Assembly (NCBI GenBank): GCA_018268715.1
Contig: JAFDVZ010000007.1
Span: 980,942 to 1,031,164, forward strand
Length of the DNA: 50,223 nt
Direction: 5' to 3'
Source of the DNA: Acidobacteriota bacterium
GTDB taxonomy: Bacteria > Acidobacteriota > Terriglobia > Bryobacterales > Bryobacteraceae
The notes under the pieces were generated by a model. The model had not been told where the DNA came from. It saw only the letters and a program-made list of their open reading frames with translations, and did not search any database. Shown piece after piece: positions 15,838 to 23,273 of this stretch (the stretch's first letter is position 1; each line of letters opens with the position of its first letter). A program made the position numbers and the translations under genes.

Positions 15838-17685
15838 TTACCTGCGCCGGCGGCCTTCCACCATCTGTTTGCCCACCGACTCCAGCTTCTCCCGGTCGGC
15901 GGGCGAGGCGGTCAGCACCAGCGACGCCCACAGCTTCAACGCGGCGTTGGCCACTACGGGTTGGGAGTCGGCGGCCATGACAGGCAGAACCTTCAGCACG
16001 GTTTCGAGGGGTAGACCCATGGAGGCGATGTCGTCGATGACGCTCAGGCGTTCGGCCGACGGGAGTTGCTCCCAGCCGTCCTTGACCAGGATTTCGAGCG
16101 TCGCGGCCGGCATGCGGACGTGGAAATAGCCGGTCCCGCCGCGGTTCGGCCAGAGCCAGGCTGGGCAGGCGTCCAGGCCGGCGGGCGCCGGTTCCCGGCC
16201 CAGCGCCACGCACTGGGACGGCGAACTGTCGCCGTGAAAGCAGACCGGGATGGTCCACTTGGAAGGGCTTTCCTGCTCGAAGACGCATCGATCGACGCGG
16301 ATGGTGGGGATGCCCGGCTGGTCGAGGAACGAGTGCAGGGCGGGGGAGACGTGGACGCCGGATTCGGTCCGGATGGCCTCGGCGAGGTCGTCGACGGTGG
16401 CGTTCGAGAACGAGTGCTCCTTGAGATAGCGCCGGAGGCCGCGCTGGAAGGGCTCGGGCCCAACCCACTGTTCCAACATGGCGAGCACGGCCGCCCCCTT
16501 CTGGTAGACGAGGCCTCCGTACACCTTGGCCATCTCCTCGCGCGAGTGCATCTCCAGGCGGACGGGACGGCTGTCCATGCGGACCACCTGCGGGCGGCCG
16601 GCGATGGCGCCGAGCGACCGCTCGAAGTCGGGCAGCTCCATGTCGCTGACCTTGCCGCCGAACCAGGTGGCGAAGCCTTCGCTGAGCCAGACGTCGGTCC
16701 ACCAGGCCTGGGTGACCAGGTTGCCGAACCACTGGTGGGCCAGTTCGTGGGCCATGGTGCCGCGCATCGCCCGGCGACGCTCGGGGGTGTCGCGCTCGGG
16801 CGGAGTCAGGATGATGCGGTCGCGGTAGGTGATCAGGCCGGGATTTTCGACCGCGCCGTAGGGCATATCGGCGATGGCGACGTGGTCGAGCTTCTCCCAG
16901 GGGTAGGGGATGCCGGAGTATTCTTCCAGGCGAGCCAGGATGGCCGGGGTGGCTGAGCGGGCGGCTTCGGCCTCGCGGGCCCGGCCGCGCGGGGCGAGGA
17001 TGCGGACCGGGATGCGGCGCGAGCCGGCGACGCCCGCGTCGACGACGTCGAAGGGGCCGACCACCATCGCGACGACCTCGGAGGGAATCGGCCTGGTTTC
17101 GTCAAACTCCACCCGTTTCAGGCCTCCCGGTTCCAGGGTTTCGGACCTGATTGGCGAATTTGACGCGGCCAGGTCCGACTCCGGCACGTGGAGGATGACT
17201 CGCCAGGGGGCCTTGTAACCGGGCTCGTCGAAGCAGGGGAAGGCCCGGCGGGCTTCGATGGGAGTAAAGGTGGTGTAGGCGTACCAGTCGCCGCCGGTCT
17301 TTTTGCGGTAGAGGCCTTCGTTGACTGAGTCGCTCAACTCGCCGCGCCAGGCGATTTCCAGGCGCACGGGGCCGGGCGGGAGATCGCCGGTCCGAATCTC
17401 CAAAAATTCGCCGGAAGCGGTGAAATCCGGGTGTTTCGGCGCGGGTTGGGAGGCGTCGAGAGTGACGCTTTCGATGGTGAGTCCGCGGCTGTTGAGCCAG
17501 AGTGACTGGGTTTGTTTGGTGACTTCGGCGCGGATCCGCGCGATCCCCCGGAACGTGGCGTCTCGCGGTACGATAGTCAATTCCAGTTCATAGTGCGTCG
17601 GGCGAGCCGTGTCCGGAAGCCGGAAGGCGGGCGGTGCGGCGGAGTACGCCAAAATCGACGAAACGAACCCAAGAAACCAGCGCAT
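15838..17685 (-). CDS. Exported M1-family zinc aminopeptidase
   Basis: Gluzincin metallopeptidase that removes N-terminal residues from peptides. The 615-residue protein has a signal-like N-terminus (MRWFLGFVSSILAYSAAP), then the beta domain, an exopeptidase motif GAVENPG (variant of GAMEN), the zinc motif HELAHQWFGN and the third ligand Glu in WLSEGFA. The C-terminal ERAP-like helical region is short. The start MRWF at 17685 is chosen over 17757 because it gives the signal peptide; GATAAT lies 7 nt upstream with no Shine-Dalgarno sequence. It probably degrades peptides in the periplasm. Confidence 0.93.
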   Translation of the reverse strand: MRWFLGFVSSILAYSAAPPAFRLPDTARPTHYELELTIVPRDATFRGIARIRAEVTKQTQSLWLNSRGLTIESVTLDASQPAPKHPDFTASGEFLEIRTGDLPPGPVRLEIAWRGELSDSVNEGLYRKKTGGDWYAYTTFTPIEARRAFPCFDEPGYKAPWRVILHVPESDLAASNSPIRSETLEPGGLKRVEFDETRPIPSEVVAMVVGPFDVVDAGVAGSRRIPVRILAPRGRAREAEAARSATPAILARLEEYSGIPYPWEKLDHVAIADMPYGAVENPGLITYRDRIILTPPERDTPERRRAMRGTMAHELAHQWFGNLVTQAWWTDVWLSEGFATWFGGKVSDMELPDFERSLGAIAGRPQVVRMDSRPVRLEMHSREEMAKVYGGLVYQKGAAVLAMLEQWVGPEPFQRGLRRYLKEHSFSNATVDDLAEAIRTESGVHVSPALHSFLDQPGIPTIRVDRCVFEQESPSKWTIPVCFHGDSSPSQCVALGREPAPAGLDACPAWLWPNRGGTGYFHVRMPAATLEILVKDGWEQLPSAERLSVIDDIASMGLPLETVLKVLPVMAADSQPVVANAALKLWASLVLTASPADREKLESVGKQMVEGRRRR

Positions 17686-17817
17686 CGCCCGGATTATCGC
17701 ATTGTCGGGATACGCCGCGGTCAACGGCCGGCGGCGACGTGGGGAGTGTATTCCCAAAAGTGAGCGAAACTGGGCTGGAAAACGCCAAAAACCGGCCAGT
17801 TACAGCGATTTTCCGCA

Positions 17818-17846
17818 TTGTGCCGGGCCATCGGCTGTGATAGTAT
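17818..17846 (+). promoter_or_regulatory. Extended -10 promoter of the RRM gene
   Basis: TTGTGC (17818-17823), a 17-nt spacer and TAGTAT (17841-17846) preceded by TGA form an extended -10 promoter. It would give a leader of about 65 nt before the ATG at 17919, unlike the leaderless genes around it; the long leader may carry post-transcriptional (for example autogenous or cold) control. Confidence 0.5.
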
Positions 17847-17918
17847 GAAGATGCTTCCATGGTCCATCCCCCTGAAGCAATTCCCCAAATCCGCAAACGG
17901 AGCAAATAGCACCTCGGA

Positions 17919-18338
17919 ATGAGTTATACCGTTTTCCTCGGAAATCTCCCTCTGTGGGTGACCGCCGACGATATCAAGTCGTGGCTCGCCGCAGACAATC
18001 TCGTGGCCGATAACGTCAAAGTAATCCGGAACCCTGAAACGCAGGAGTCCAAAGGATTCGCATTCATTGAAGCGCCGAACCAGGAGGAGATGAACTCCAT
18101 CATCCGCCGGTTCGACCGGGCGCCGCTCGAAGAACGGCTGCTGCGCGCGAATCCCGCTCAACCTCCGAAGCCGAAGGGCGCCAAGACCCCTGCCGGAGCT
18201 CCTCCCGCAGCCAAGACAACCGACCGTGGCGGCGATGCGCGTCGTCCCACCGGCGGAGGCGGCGTGAAGAGCGGCAAGGCCAGGCGCGCCCAGGGTCCGC
18301 AGAGTGCATTTGCGGAGGAACTCGCGAAGGCGCTGTAA
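17919..18338 (+). CDS. RRM-domain RNA-binding protein
   Basis: A 139-residue protein with one RNA recognition motif at residues 1-78: RNP2 is VFLGNL (5-10) and RNP1 is KGFAFIEA (45-52), both carrying the aromatic residues that stack on RNA. The tail from about residue 80 is Pro/Ala/Gly/Lys-rich and looks disordered and basic. Small bacterial RRM proteins of this kind bind single-stranded RNA and are often cold-induced in cyanobacteria; the role in acidobacteria is not established. It stands alone, divergent from the aminopeptidase. Confidence 0.92.
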   Translation: MSYTVFLGNLPLWVTADDIKSWLAADNLVADNVKVIRNPETQESKGFAFIEAPNQEEMNSIIRRFDRAPLEERLLRANPAQPPKPKGAKTPAGAPPAAKTTDRGGDARRPTGGGGVKSGKARRAQGPQSAFAEELAKAL

Positions 18339-18343
18339 TCGTC

Positions 18344-18438
18344 GAGGGCGGCCCTCCGCCGATAGCTCAGGGCCGTTTGTTCCTTTAATTCTCCGTGGCC
18401 GGTTGCGTGTCAGATCTGCGGGCTCTTAGAGAGAGCCC
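18344..18438 (+). terminator. Hairpins downstream of the RRM gene
   Basis: Two small stems follow the stop codon: GAGGG-CGG-CCCTC (18344-18356), 5 nt after it, and GGGCTCT-N5-AGAGCCC (18420-18438). Neither has a proper T-tract, so termination is only suggested. Apart from these and a promoter near 18555, the 277-bp gap to the next gene holds nothing I can identify. Confidence 0.3.
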
Positions 18439-18551
18439 CCGGCATCCCCCGTTTTCGAACCCTGGATTCGCCTTCCGGGGCCCCGCCCGAAAGCCAACGC
18501 TGACATTCGCTTGCATACTGTCTTCCCCCGATACGCTTCCTTGATTGCTGG

Positions 18552-18560
18552 TGCTATACT
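18552..18560 (+). promoter_or_regulatory. Extended -10 promoter of the PIN/TRAM-ispD-ispF operon
   Basis: TGC followed by TATACT (18555-18560) is an extended -10 box with no good -35 box at the usual distance. It predicts a leader of about 50 nt ending in a strong GGGGAGG ribosome-binding site. Confidence 0.5.
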
Positions 18561-18615
18561 TCGCACAAGCTGATGTTGCTTTTCGAGACGCGCTACCCAC
18601 TTGTGGGGAGGCCCG

Positions 18616-19686
18616 ATGCCCGATCTCTTAATCCTTCGTATCATCTTCGTTCTAATACTCGGTTCAGCCGGGTTCTACCTTCGTCCCTTCAATCTGGACG
18701 GCCCCTACGCCGGAATAGCGGGCGCCCTGCTTGGCTGTGCGATTGTGATTTTCGAGTTGCGCCTGCGCCAGGTCAGCCTGAAACGGCTGATCGGGGCGGC
18801 GTTCGGATCCGTCCTGGGAATCCTGGGAGCCTATCTGGTTTCCCTGGTGCTCGGACAGGCGCTACCTAACAGCTACAACACGGTCCCCTTTCTGGACGTC
18901 CTGTTGCTGGCGCTGATGGCCTATGTCGGTCTGGTGCTGGGGGCGCAAAAGGGTGACATGTTGAACCTGGCCGCCCTGGGCGGTCTGTTCGGGGGCGAGA
19001 AGGCCGGTAAGCCGGCGTTCAAGATCCTCGACACCAGCGTCATCATCGACGGCCGTATCGCCGACATTTCCGACACCGGGTTCCTGGACGGGGTGCTGGT
19101 GATTCCCCAGTTCGTGCTCCGGGAGCTTCAGATGGTGGCCGATTCGGCCGATTCGATGAAGCGCAACCGCGGACGGCGCGGTCTGGACATCCTGCAGCGC
19201 ATCCAGAAGATGACGCACCTGAACGTGCAGATTCTCGAGGACGATTTCCCGAACATCCGGGAAGTCGACATGAAGCTGATCGAGCTGGCCAAGATGTACG
19301 ACTGCAAGATCGTCACCAACGACTTCAACCTCAACAAAGTGGCGCAGTTGCACGGCGTCGAGGTGTTGAACATCAACGAACTGGCCAACGCGCTGAAGCC
19401 GGTGGTGCTGCCCGGGGAAACCATGCGGGTGTTCATTCTCAAGGAAGGGAAGGAATACAACCAGGGCGTCGCCTATCTGGACGACGGCACCATGGTGGTG
19501 GTGGACAACGCCAAGCGCATGATCTCGAAGACCATCGACGTCGGCGTCACGAGCGTCCTTCAGACCACGGCCGGCAAGATGATCTTCGGGCGCTTCGACG
19601 ACCGGATTCACCACGTCCACGAAGCTTCTCCCAGAGCCCAGCGCGAGCATCGCGAGAGTGCTCCCGCCCCCAGCAGCCCCCAGTAG
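18616..19686 (+). CDS. Membrane PIN/TRAM-domain protein (YacL family)
   Basis: Predicted membrane-anchored nuclease-like protein. The 356 residues comprise four transmembrane helices (about 4-22, 29-48, 58-80, 92-110), a PIN domain starting KILDTSVIIDGRI with acidic Asp139 and Asp145 and later TNDFNLNK, and a C-terminal TRAM RNA-binding domain (about 263-327). This is the architecture of Bacillus YacL, and as there it precedes ispD and ispF, a gene order kept across phyla. ATG at 18616 has GGGGAGG 5 nt upstream. A Ser/Ala/Pro-rich tail ends the protein. The role of YacL proteins is unsettled. Confidence 0.93.
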   Translation: MPDLLILRIIFVLILGSAGFYLRPFNLDGPYAGIAGALLGCAIVIFELRLRQVSLKRLIGAAFGSVLGILGAYLVSLVLGQALPNSYNTVPFLDVLLLALMAYVGLVLGAQKGDMLNLAALGGLFGGEKAGKPAFKILDTSVIIDGRIADISDTGFLDGVLVIPQFVLRELQMVADSADSMKRNRGRRGLDILQRIQKMTHLNVQILEDDFPNIREVDMKLIELAKMYDCKIVTNDFNLNKVAQLHGVEVLNINELANALKPVVLPGETMRVFILKEGKEYNQGVAYLDDGTMVVVDNAKRMISKTIDVGVTSVLQTTAGKMIFGRFDDRIHHVHEASPRAQREHRESAPAPSSPQ

Positions 19687-19717
19687 AAACGGGCCCGGGG
19701 TTACAATAAAGGTCCAC

Positions 19718-20437
19718 ATGAAAGTCGCAGTCATACTGCCGGCCGCGGGTCTCGGCACCCGCATGAAGGCCGCGCCGGAGAAAACCGGCACCAGCCGGAA
19801 GCAGTTCATGCTGCTTGACGGCTCTCCGATCCTGTTGCACACGATTCGGAAGTTCGATGCGTGTCCGTCGGTGACAGAAATTGTTGTGGCTTTGCGCGCC
19901 GACGACGTCGAATGGGTGTCGGACCTGGTGGGGAAGGAAAGTTTCACCAAGCCGGTGCGCCTGGTGGAAGGCGGCGACAGCCGGCAGGCCTCGGTGCAGA
20001 ACGCCCTGGCGACGCTTTCAGCCGATACGACGCTGGTGGCCGTGCACGACGCCGTCCGTCCGTTCATCGACACCGAGCGCATCGAACACGTCATCGCCGT
20101 GGCGGCGCAGACCGGAGCGGCGATCATCGGCGTGGTGCCGGTGGATACGGTGAAGCGGGTCCATAAGGACAAAGTTCGGGCCACCCTGCCGCGCGAGCAC
20201 CTGGTGCTGGTGCAGACGCCGCAGGTGTTCCGCTTCGACCTGTTGAAAAAAGCCTTCGCGCTGGCGGCCGAGGACGGGTTCATCGGCACCGACGAATCGA
20301 GCCTGGTGGAGCGGCTGGAGGACGTCGAGGTCAGCGTGGTGCAGGGCAGCACGCGCAACATCAAGATCACGCGGCCGAGCGACATGGACGTGGCCGCCCT
20401 CTTCCTGGCCGAACACGCGGAGACCTCCCACCCTTGA
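19718..20437 (+). CDS. ispD: 2-C-methyl-D-erythritol 4-phosphate cytidylyltransferase
   Basis: Third enzyme of the MEP pathway to isoprenoid precursors: couples CTP to MEP, forming CDP-ME; cytoplasmic. The 239-residue protein has the nucleotide-binding loop LPAAGLGTRMK with the downstream SRKQF lysine, VHDAVRPF and the GVVPVDTVKRV substrate region, at family length. TACAAT ends 10 nt before the ATG and AAAGG lies between them. A transcript from that promoter would start too late to include the AAAGG, whereas read-through from the PIN/TRAM gene would use it. It overlaps ispF by 4 bp. Confidence 0.97.
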   Translation: MKVAVILPAAGLGTRMKAAPEKTGTSRKQFMLLDGSPILLHTIRKFDACPSVTEIVVALRADDVEWVSDLVGKESFTKPVRLVEGGDSRQASVQNALATLSADTTLVAVHDAVRPFIDTERIEHVIAVAAQTGAAIIGVVPVDTVKRVHKDKVRATLPREHLVLVQTPQVFRFDLLKKAFALAAEDGFIGTDESSLVERLEDVEVSVVQGSTRNIKITRPSDMDVAALFLAEHAETSHP

Positions 20438-20916
20438 GCGAGTACCGGACGGGGCTCGGGTGGGACGTCCACCGGATTGGTCCGAACCGGGCGATGATCA
20501 TCGGCGGGATCACCATTCCGGCTGACTTTGGCCTGGAAGGGCACTCGGACGCCGACGTTCTGCTGCACGCCATCACGGACGCGCTGCTGGGAGCGGCGGC
20601 GCTGGGCGATATCGGGATGCACTTTCCGGACTCCGATCCCCAGTGGAAGGGCGTCGATTCGGCCCGCTTTCTCGAGCACGCGCTCGGGCTGGTCCGCGAG
20701 AAGGGGTTCGAGCTGATCAACGTCGATACGACGGTGATTCTCGAACGGCCCAAGCTGAAGGATTACCGGCTGCCGATGCGGGAGCGCGTGGCGGCGATTC
20801 TCGGGCTCGAACTGGACCGCGTCTCGGTGAAGTTTAAGACCGCCGAGAAGGTGGGGCCGGTGGGCGAGGGACGCTCGGCCGAGGCGCAGGCCGTCGTGAC
20901 TCTGCGGAAGCCCTGA
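20434..20916 (+). CDS. ispF: 2-C-methyl-D-erythritol 2,4-cyclodiphosphate synthase
   Basis: MEP-pathway enzyme that cyclises CDP-ME 2-phosphate to MEcPP with release of CMP; a zinc-dependent trimer. The 160-residue protein has the metal ligands Asp11 and His13 (GWDVH) and His45 (HSDADVLLHAI), DIGMHFPDSD and the C-terminal KTAEKVGPVGEG, full length for the family. The start is a TTG that overlaps the ispD stop (TTGA), so translation is coupled. The stop overlaps the next ATG (TGATG). The ispD-ispF pair without ispE is a common arrangement. Confidence 0.97.
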   Translation: MSEYRTGLGWDVHRIGPNRAMIIGGITIPADFGLEGHSDADVLLHAITDALLGAAALGDIGMHFPDSDPQWKGVDSARFLEHALGLVREKGFELINVDTTVILERPKLKDYRLPMRERVAAILGLELDRVSVKFKTAEKVGPVGEGRSAEAQAVVTLRKP

Positions 20917-23213
20917 TGCGCATCCTGGGCTGGCTGCTGATGGTCGCGGCCGTGCTTACGGCCCAGGAGTGGCGGTACTGGGGCGGGGATGCGGGCGGGT
21001 CGAAGTACTCGGCGCTCGCGCAGATCGACCGCTCGAACGTGCGGCGGCTGAAGCCGGTCTGGATTTTCGACACCGGCGACTTCAGCGACGGAACCACGCT
21101 GCCGGGCCGGTCGGCCTTCGAGACGACTCCTCTGATGGTAGACGGGGTGCTGTACGTATCCACGTCGTTTCATCGGCTCTTTGCGCTGAATCCCGAGACG
21201 GGCCGCATTCTGTGGGAGTTCGACCCGAAGTTCGACCGATCGACGCGCGTCACGCTGTATCAGAGCCGGGGCGTCGCCTACTGGAGCCACGGCCAGGACA
21301 AACGGATCCTGCTGGCGGATCAGCAGGCGCGGCTGTTTTCGGTGAACGCGAGGACGGGGAAGCTCGATCCGGGGTTCGGCGATGAGGGCGTGGTGAACCT
21401 GCGCAAGGGCATGGCCGACCGGTTTCCCGGCGGCTCCTATGGTTTGACGTCGCCCGCCGCGGTCTGCCGCGATACGGTGATCACGGGCGCGTGGGTCTCC
21501 GACGGCGAGCCGCTGGGTCCGAGCGGAGACGTGCGCGGGTTCGACGTCCGCACTGGGCGCGAGTTGTGGCGCTTCCACACCGTGCCGCATCCGGGCGAGT
21601 TCGGCGCCGACACCTGGAAGGGCGATTCGTGGAAGGATCGCGGCGGGACCAACGTGTGGTCGCTGATGAGCGTCGATGAGAAGCGGGGCATGGTGTTTCT
21701 GCCGCTCACCTCGCCCTCCACCGACTTCTACGGCGGCGATCGCGTGGGCGCGAATCTGTTCGGCGACAGCGTGGTGGCGCTCGATTGCGCGACGGGCGAG
21801 CGGCGCTGGCATTTTCAGACCGTCCATCACAATTTGTGGGATTACGATCTGCCGTCGCAGCCCGTGCTGGTGACGGTGGATCGCGAAGGGAAGCGCGTCG
21901 ACGCCGTGGCGCAGGCCACCAAGACGGGCTTTGTGTTTGTGCTCGATCGGGAGACGGGCAAGCCGCTGTTTCCGATCGAGGAGCGGGCCGTGCCGGCGAG
22001 TCCGATACCGGGCGAGCAGTCGTGGCCGACGCAGCCGTATCCGACCGCGCCTCCGCCGTTTGCGCGGCAGGGGATGCTGCGGAGCGAACTCACCACGGTG
22101 ACGCCCGAATCGCGCGCCGAATGTCTGGCGATGATTGCCGGGGCGAAGCTCGAGACGCGGATGTTCGATCCGATCACCGAGCAGCCTTCGGTGATGTTTC
22201 CGGGCACCAACGGCGGGTCGAACTGGGGCGGGGGATCCTTCGATCCGGCTACCCGCACGCTGTATGTGAACTCGATGGACGTGGCGTCGCTGCTCAAGCT
22301 GGTGAAGCGGCCGGAAGGTTCGCTGGTTCCGTATCGCAACCAGGGCTTTGGGCGATTCTGGGACTCGAACGGCTATCCTTGCCAACAGCCGCCCTGGGGC
22401 ACGCTGACGGCGATTGACCTGGATCGGGGGACGTTCCGCTGGCAGGCGCGGCTGGGCGAGTTCGACGAGTTGACCGCGCGGGGCGTCGAAAAGACAGGCG
22501 CGCCGAACCTGGGCGGATCCATGGTGACGGCCGGCGGGCTGGTGTTCATCGGCGCCACCAACGATGGCAAGTTCCGCGCGTTCGATAAAGACACCGGGGC
22601 GGAGTTGTGGATGACTCGTCTGCCGGCGAGCGCCCACGCCACGCCCATGACCTACATCGGACCGAAGAGCGGGCGGCAGTTTGTCGTGGTGGCGGCGGGC
22701 GGCGGGAACAAGTACAACAAGGCGTTCGCGGGCAAGCTGGTGGCGTTCGCGATTCCGCGCAAGGGCGACGCCGAGGAACCGGCGCTGGTGACCGCGGACC
22801 GGCCGAAGTTTCGCGGCGATTATGCGGGGTCGCGCGAGACGCTGCCGGCGACGGTCGCGCCGCAACCGGTCGCATTCAGTCATAAGACGCATGCGGCGAC
22901 CCAGTGCCTGGCGTGCCACGCGGGAGCTGCGACCCAGCCTCGGGCGGGATTTCCGACGGCGTCGCAGTGCGTCCAGTGCCACACTGACATGAACCGCGCG
23001 TTCGATTGGGTGCGGGTGTACAAAGTGCGCGACTTCGTCTATTTCAGCCACGCCCGGCACGCCGGCGCGGCTTGCGCGCAGTGTCATGGCCCGGTGGCGT
23101 CGCGCGATGTGTTGGCCAAGGAAGTATCCACCGGGATGGCGGCGTGCCTGGCGTGCCATCGCGCGGCGAAGGCGTCGACGGCCTGCAACGTCTGCCACGA
23201 CCTGGGCCAGTGA
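20916..23213 (+). CDS. PQQ-dependent dehydrogenase fused to a C-terminal five-haem cytochrome
   Basis: Periplasmic quinoprotein oxidoreductase. A signal peptide (MRILGWLLMVAAVLTAQ) is followed by an eight-bladed PQQ propeller of about 620 residues, with WRYWGGDAGGSKYSAL, repeated W-docking-like strands (GRILWEFDPK, GRELWRFHT, GAELWMTRLP) and GGSNWGGGSFDP. The last 115 residues hold five CxxCH haem sites (from residues 664, 685, 720, 744 and 757) and FSHxxH motifs that supply distal His ligands, as in cytochrome c7/c3 types. Electrons from the substrate (alcohol or sugar; not determinable) could pass straight to the haems. The start overlaps the ispF stop by 1 nt, an odd partner for an isoprenoid operon. 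Confidence 0.9.
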   Translation: MRILGWLLMVAAVLTAQEWRYWGGDAGGSKYSALAQIDRSNVRRLKPVWIFDTGDFSDGTTLPGRSAFETTPLMVDGVLYVSTSFHRLFALNPETGRILWEFDPKFDRSTRVTLYQSRGVAYWSHGQDKRILLADQQARLFSVNARTGKLDPGFGDEGVVNLRKGMADRFPGGSYGLTSPAAVCRDTVITGAWVSDGEPLGPSGDVRGFDVRTGRELWRFHTVPHPGEFGADTWKGDSWKDRGGTNVWSLMSVDEKRGMVFLPLTSPSTDFYGGDRVGANLFGDSVVALDCATGERRWHFQTVHHNLWDYDLPSQPVLVTVDREGKRVDAVAQATKTGFVFVLDRETGKPLFPIEERAVPASPIPGEQSWPTQPYPTAPPPFARQGMLRSELTTVTPESRAECLAMIAGAKLETRMFDPITEQPSVMFPGTNGGSNWGGGSFDPATRTLYVNSMDVASLLKLVKRPEGSLVPYRNQGFGRFWDSNGYPCQQPPWGTLTAIDLDRGTFRWQARLGEFDELTARGVEKTGAPNLGGSMVTAGGLVFIGATNDGKFRAFDKDTGAELWMTRLPASAHATPMTYIGPKSGRQFVVVAAGGGNKYNKAFAGKLVAFAIPRKGDAEEPALVTADRPKFRGDYAGSRETLPATVAPQPVAFSHKTHAATQCLACHAGAATQPRAGFPTASQCVQCHTDMNRAFDWVRVYKVRDFVYFSHARHAGAACAQCHGPVASRDVLAKEVSTGMAACLACHRAAKASTACNVCHDLGQ

Positions 23214-23236
23214 TTCCTGTTTCCGGCGGCCGCGAG

Positions 23237-23273
23237 TATAATTAGGCAGGCCGTTACGAGGGCCACGATGTGA
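23237..23273 (+). promoter_or_regulatory. Promoter and start-stop element before the AAA+/REC gene
   Basis: A perfect TATAAT (23237-23242) gives an RNA with a leader of about 20 nt. Within it GAGGG (23258-23262) serves both an ATG at 23268, immediately followed by TGA, and the GTG start at 23270 that overlaps it. The ATG-TGA pair is a minimal two-codon reading frame (start and stop) competing with, or re-initiating into, the main frame. Confidence 0.45.

Noticed and set aside
18451-18470. tRNA T-loop-like TTCGAACCC sequence
   Set aside because: No matching acceptor, D or anticodon arms could be folded around it on either strand.
18862-20679. 605-residue minus-strand frame across the PIN/TRAM, ispD and ispF genes
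   Set aside because: Covers three well-identified genes on the other strand; composition is that of a shadow frame.
20763-23198. 811-residue open frame on the minus strand opposite the PQQ dehydrogenase
   Set aside because: Arg/His/Pro-rich translation without motifs, exactly antisense to a gene with clear PQQ and haem motifs; an effect of high GC.
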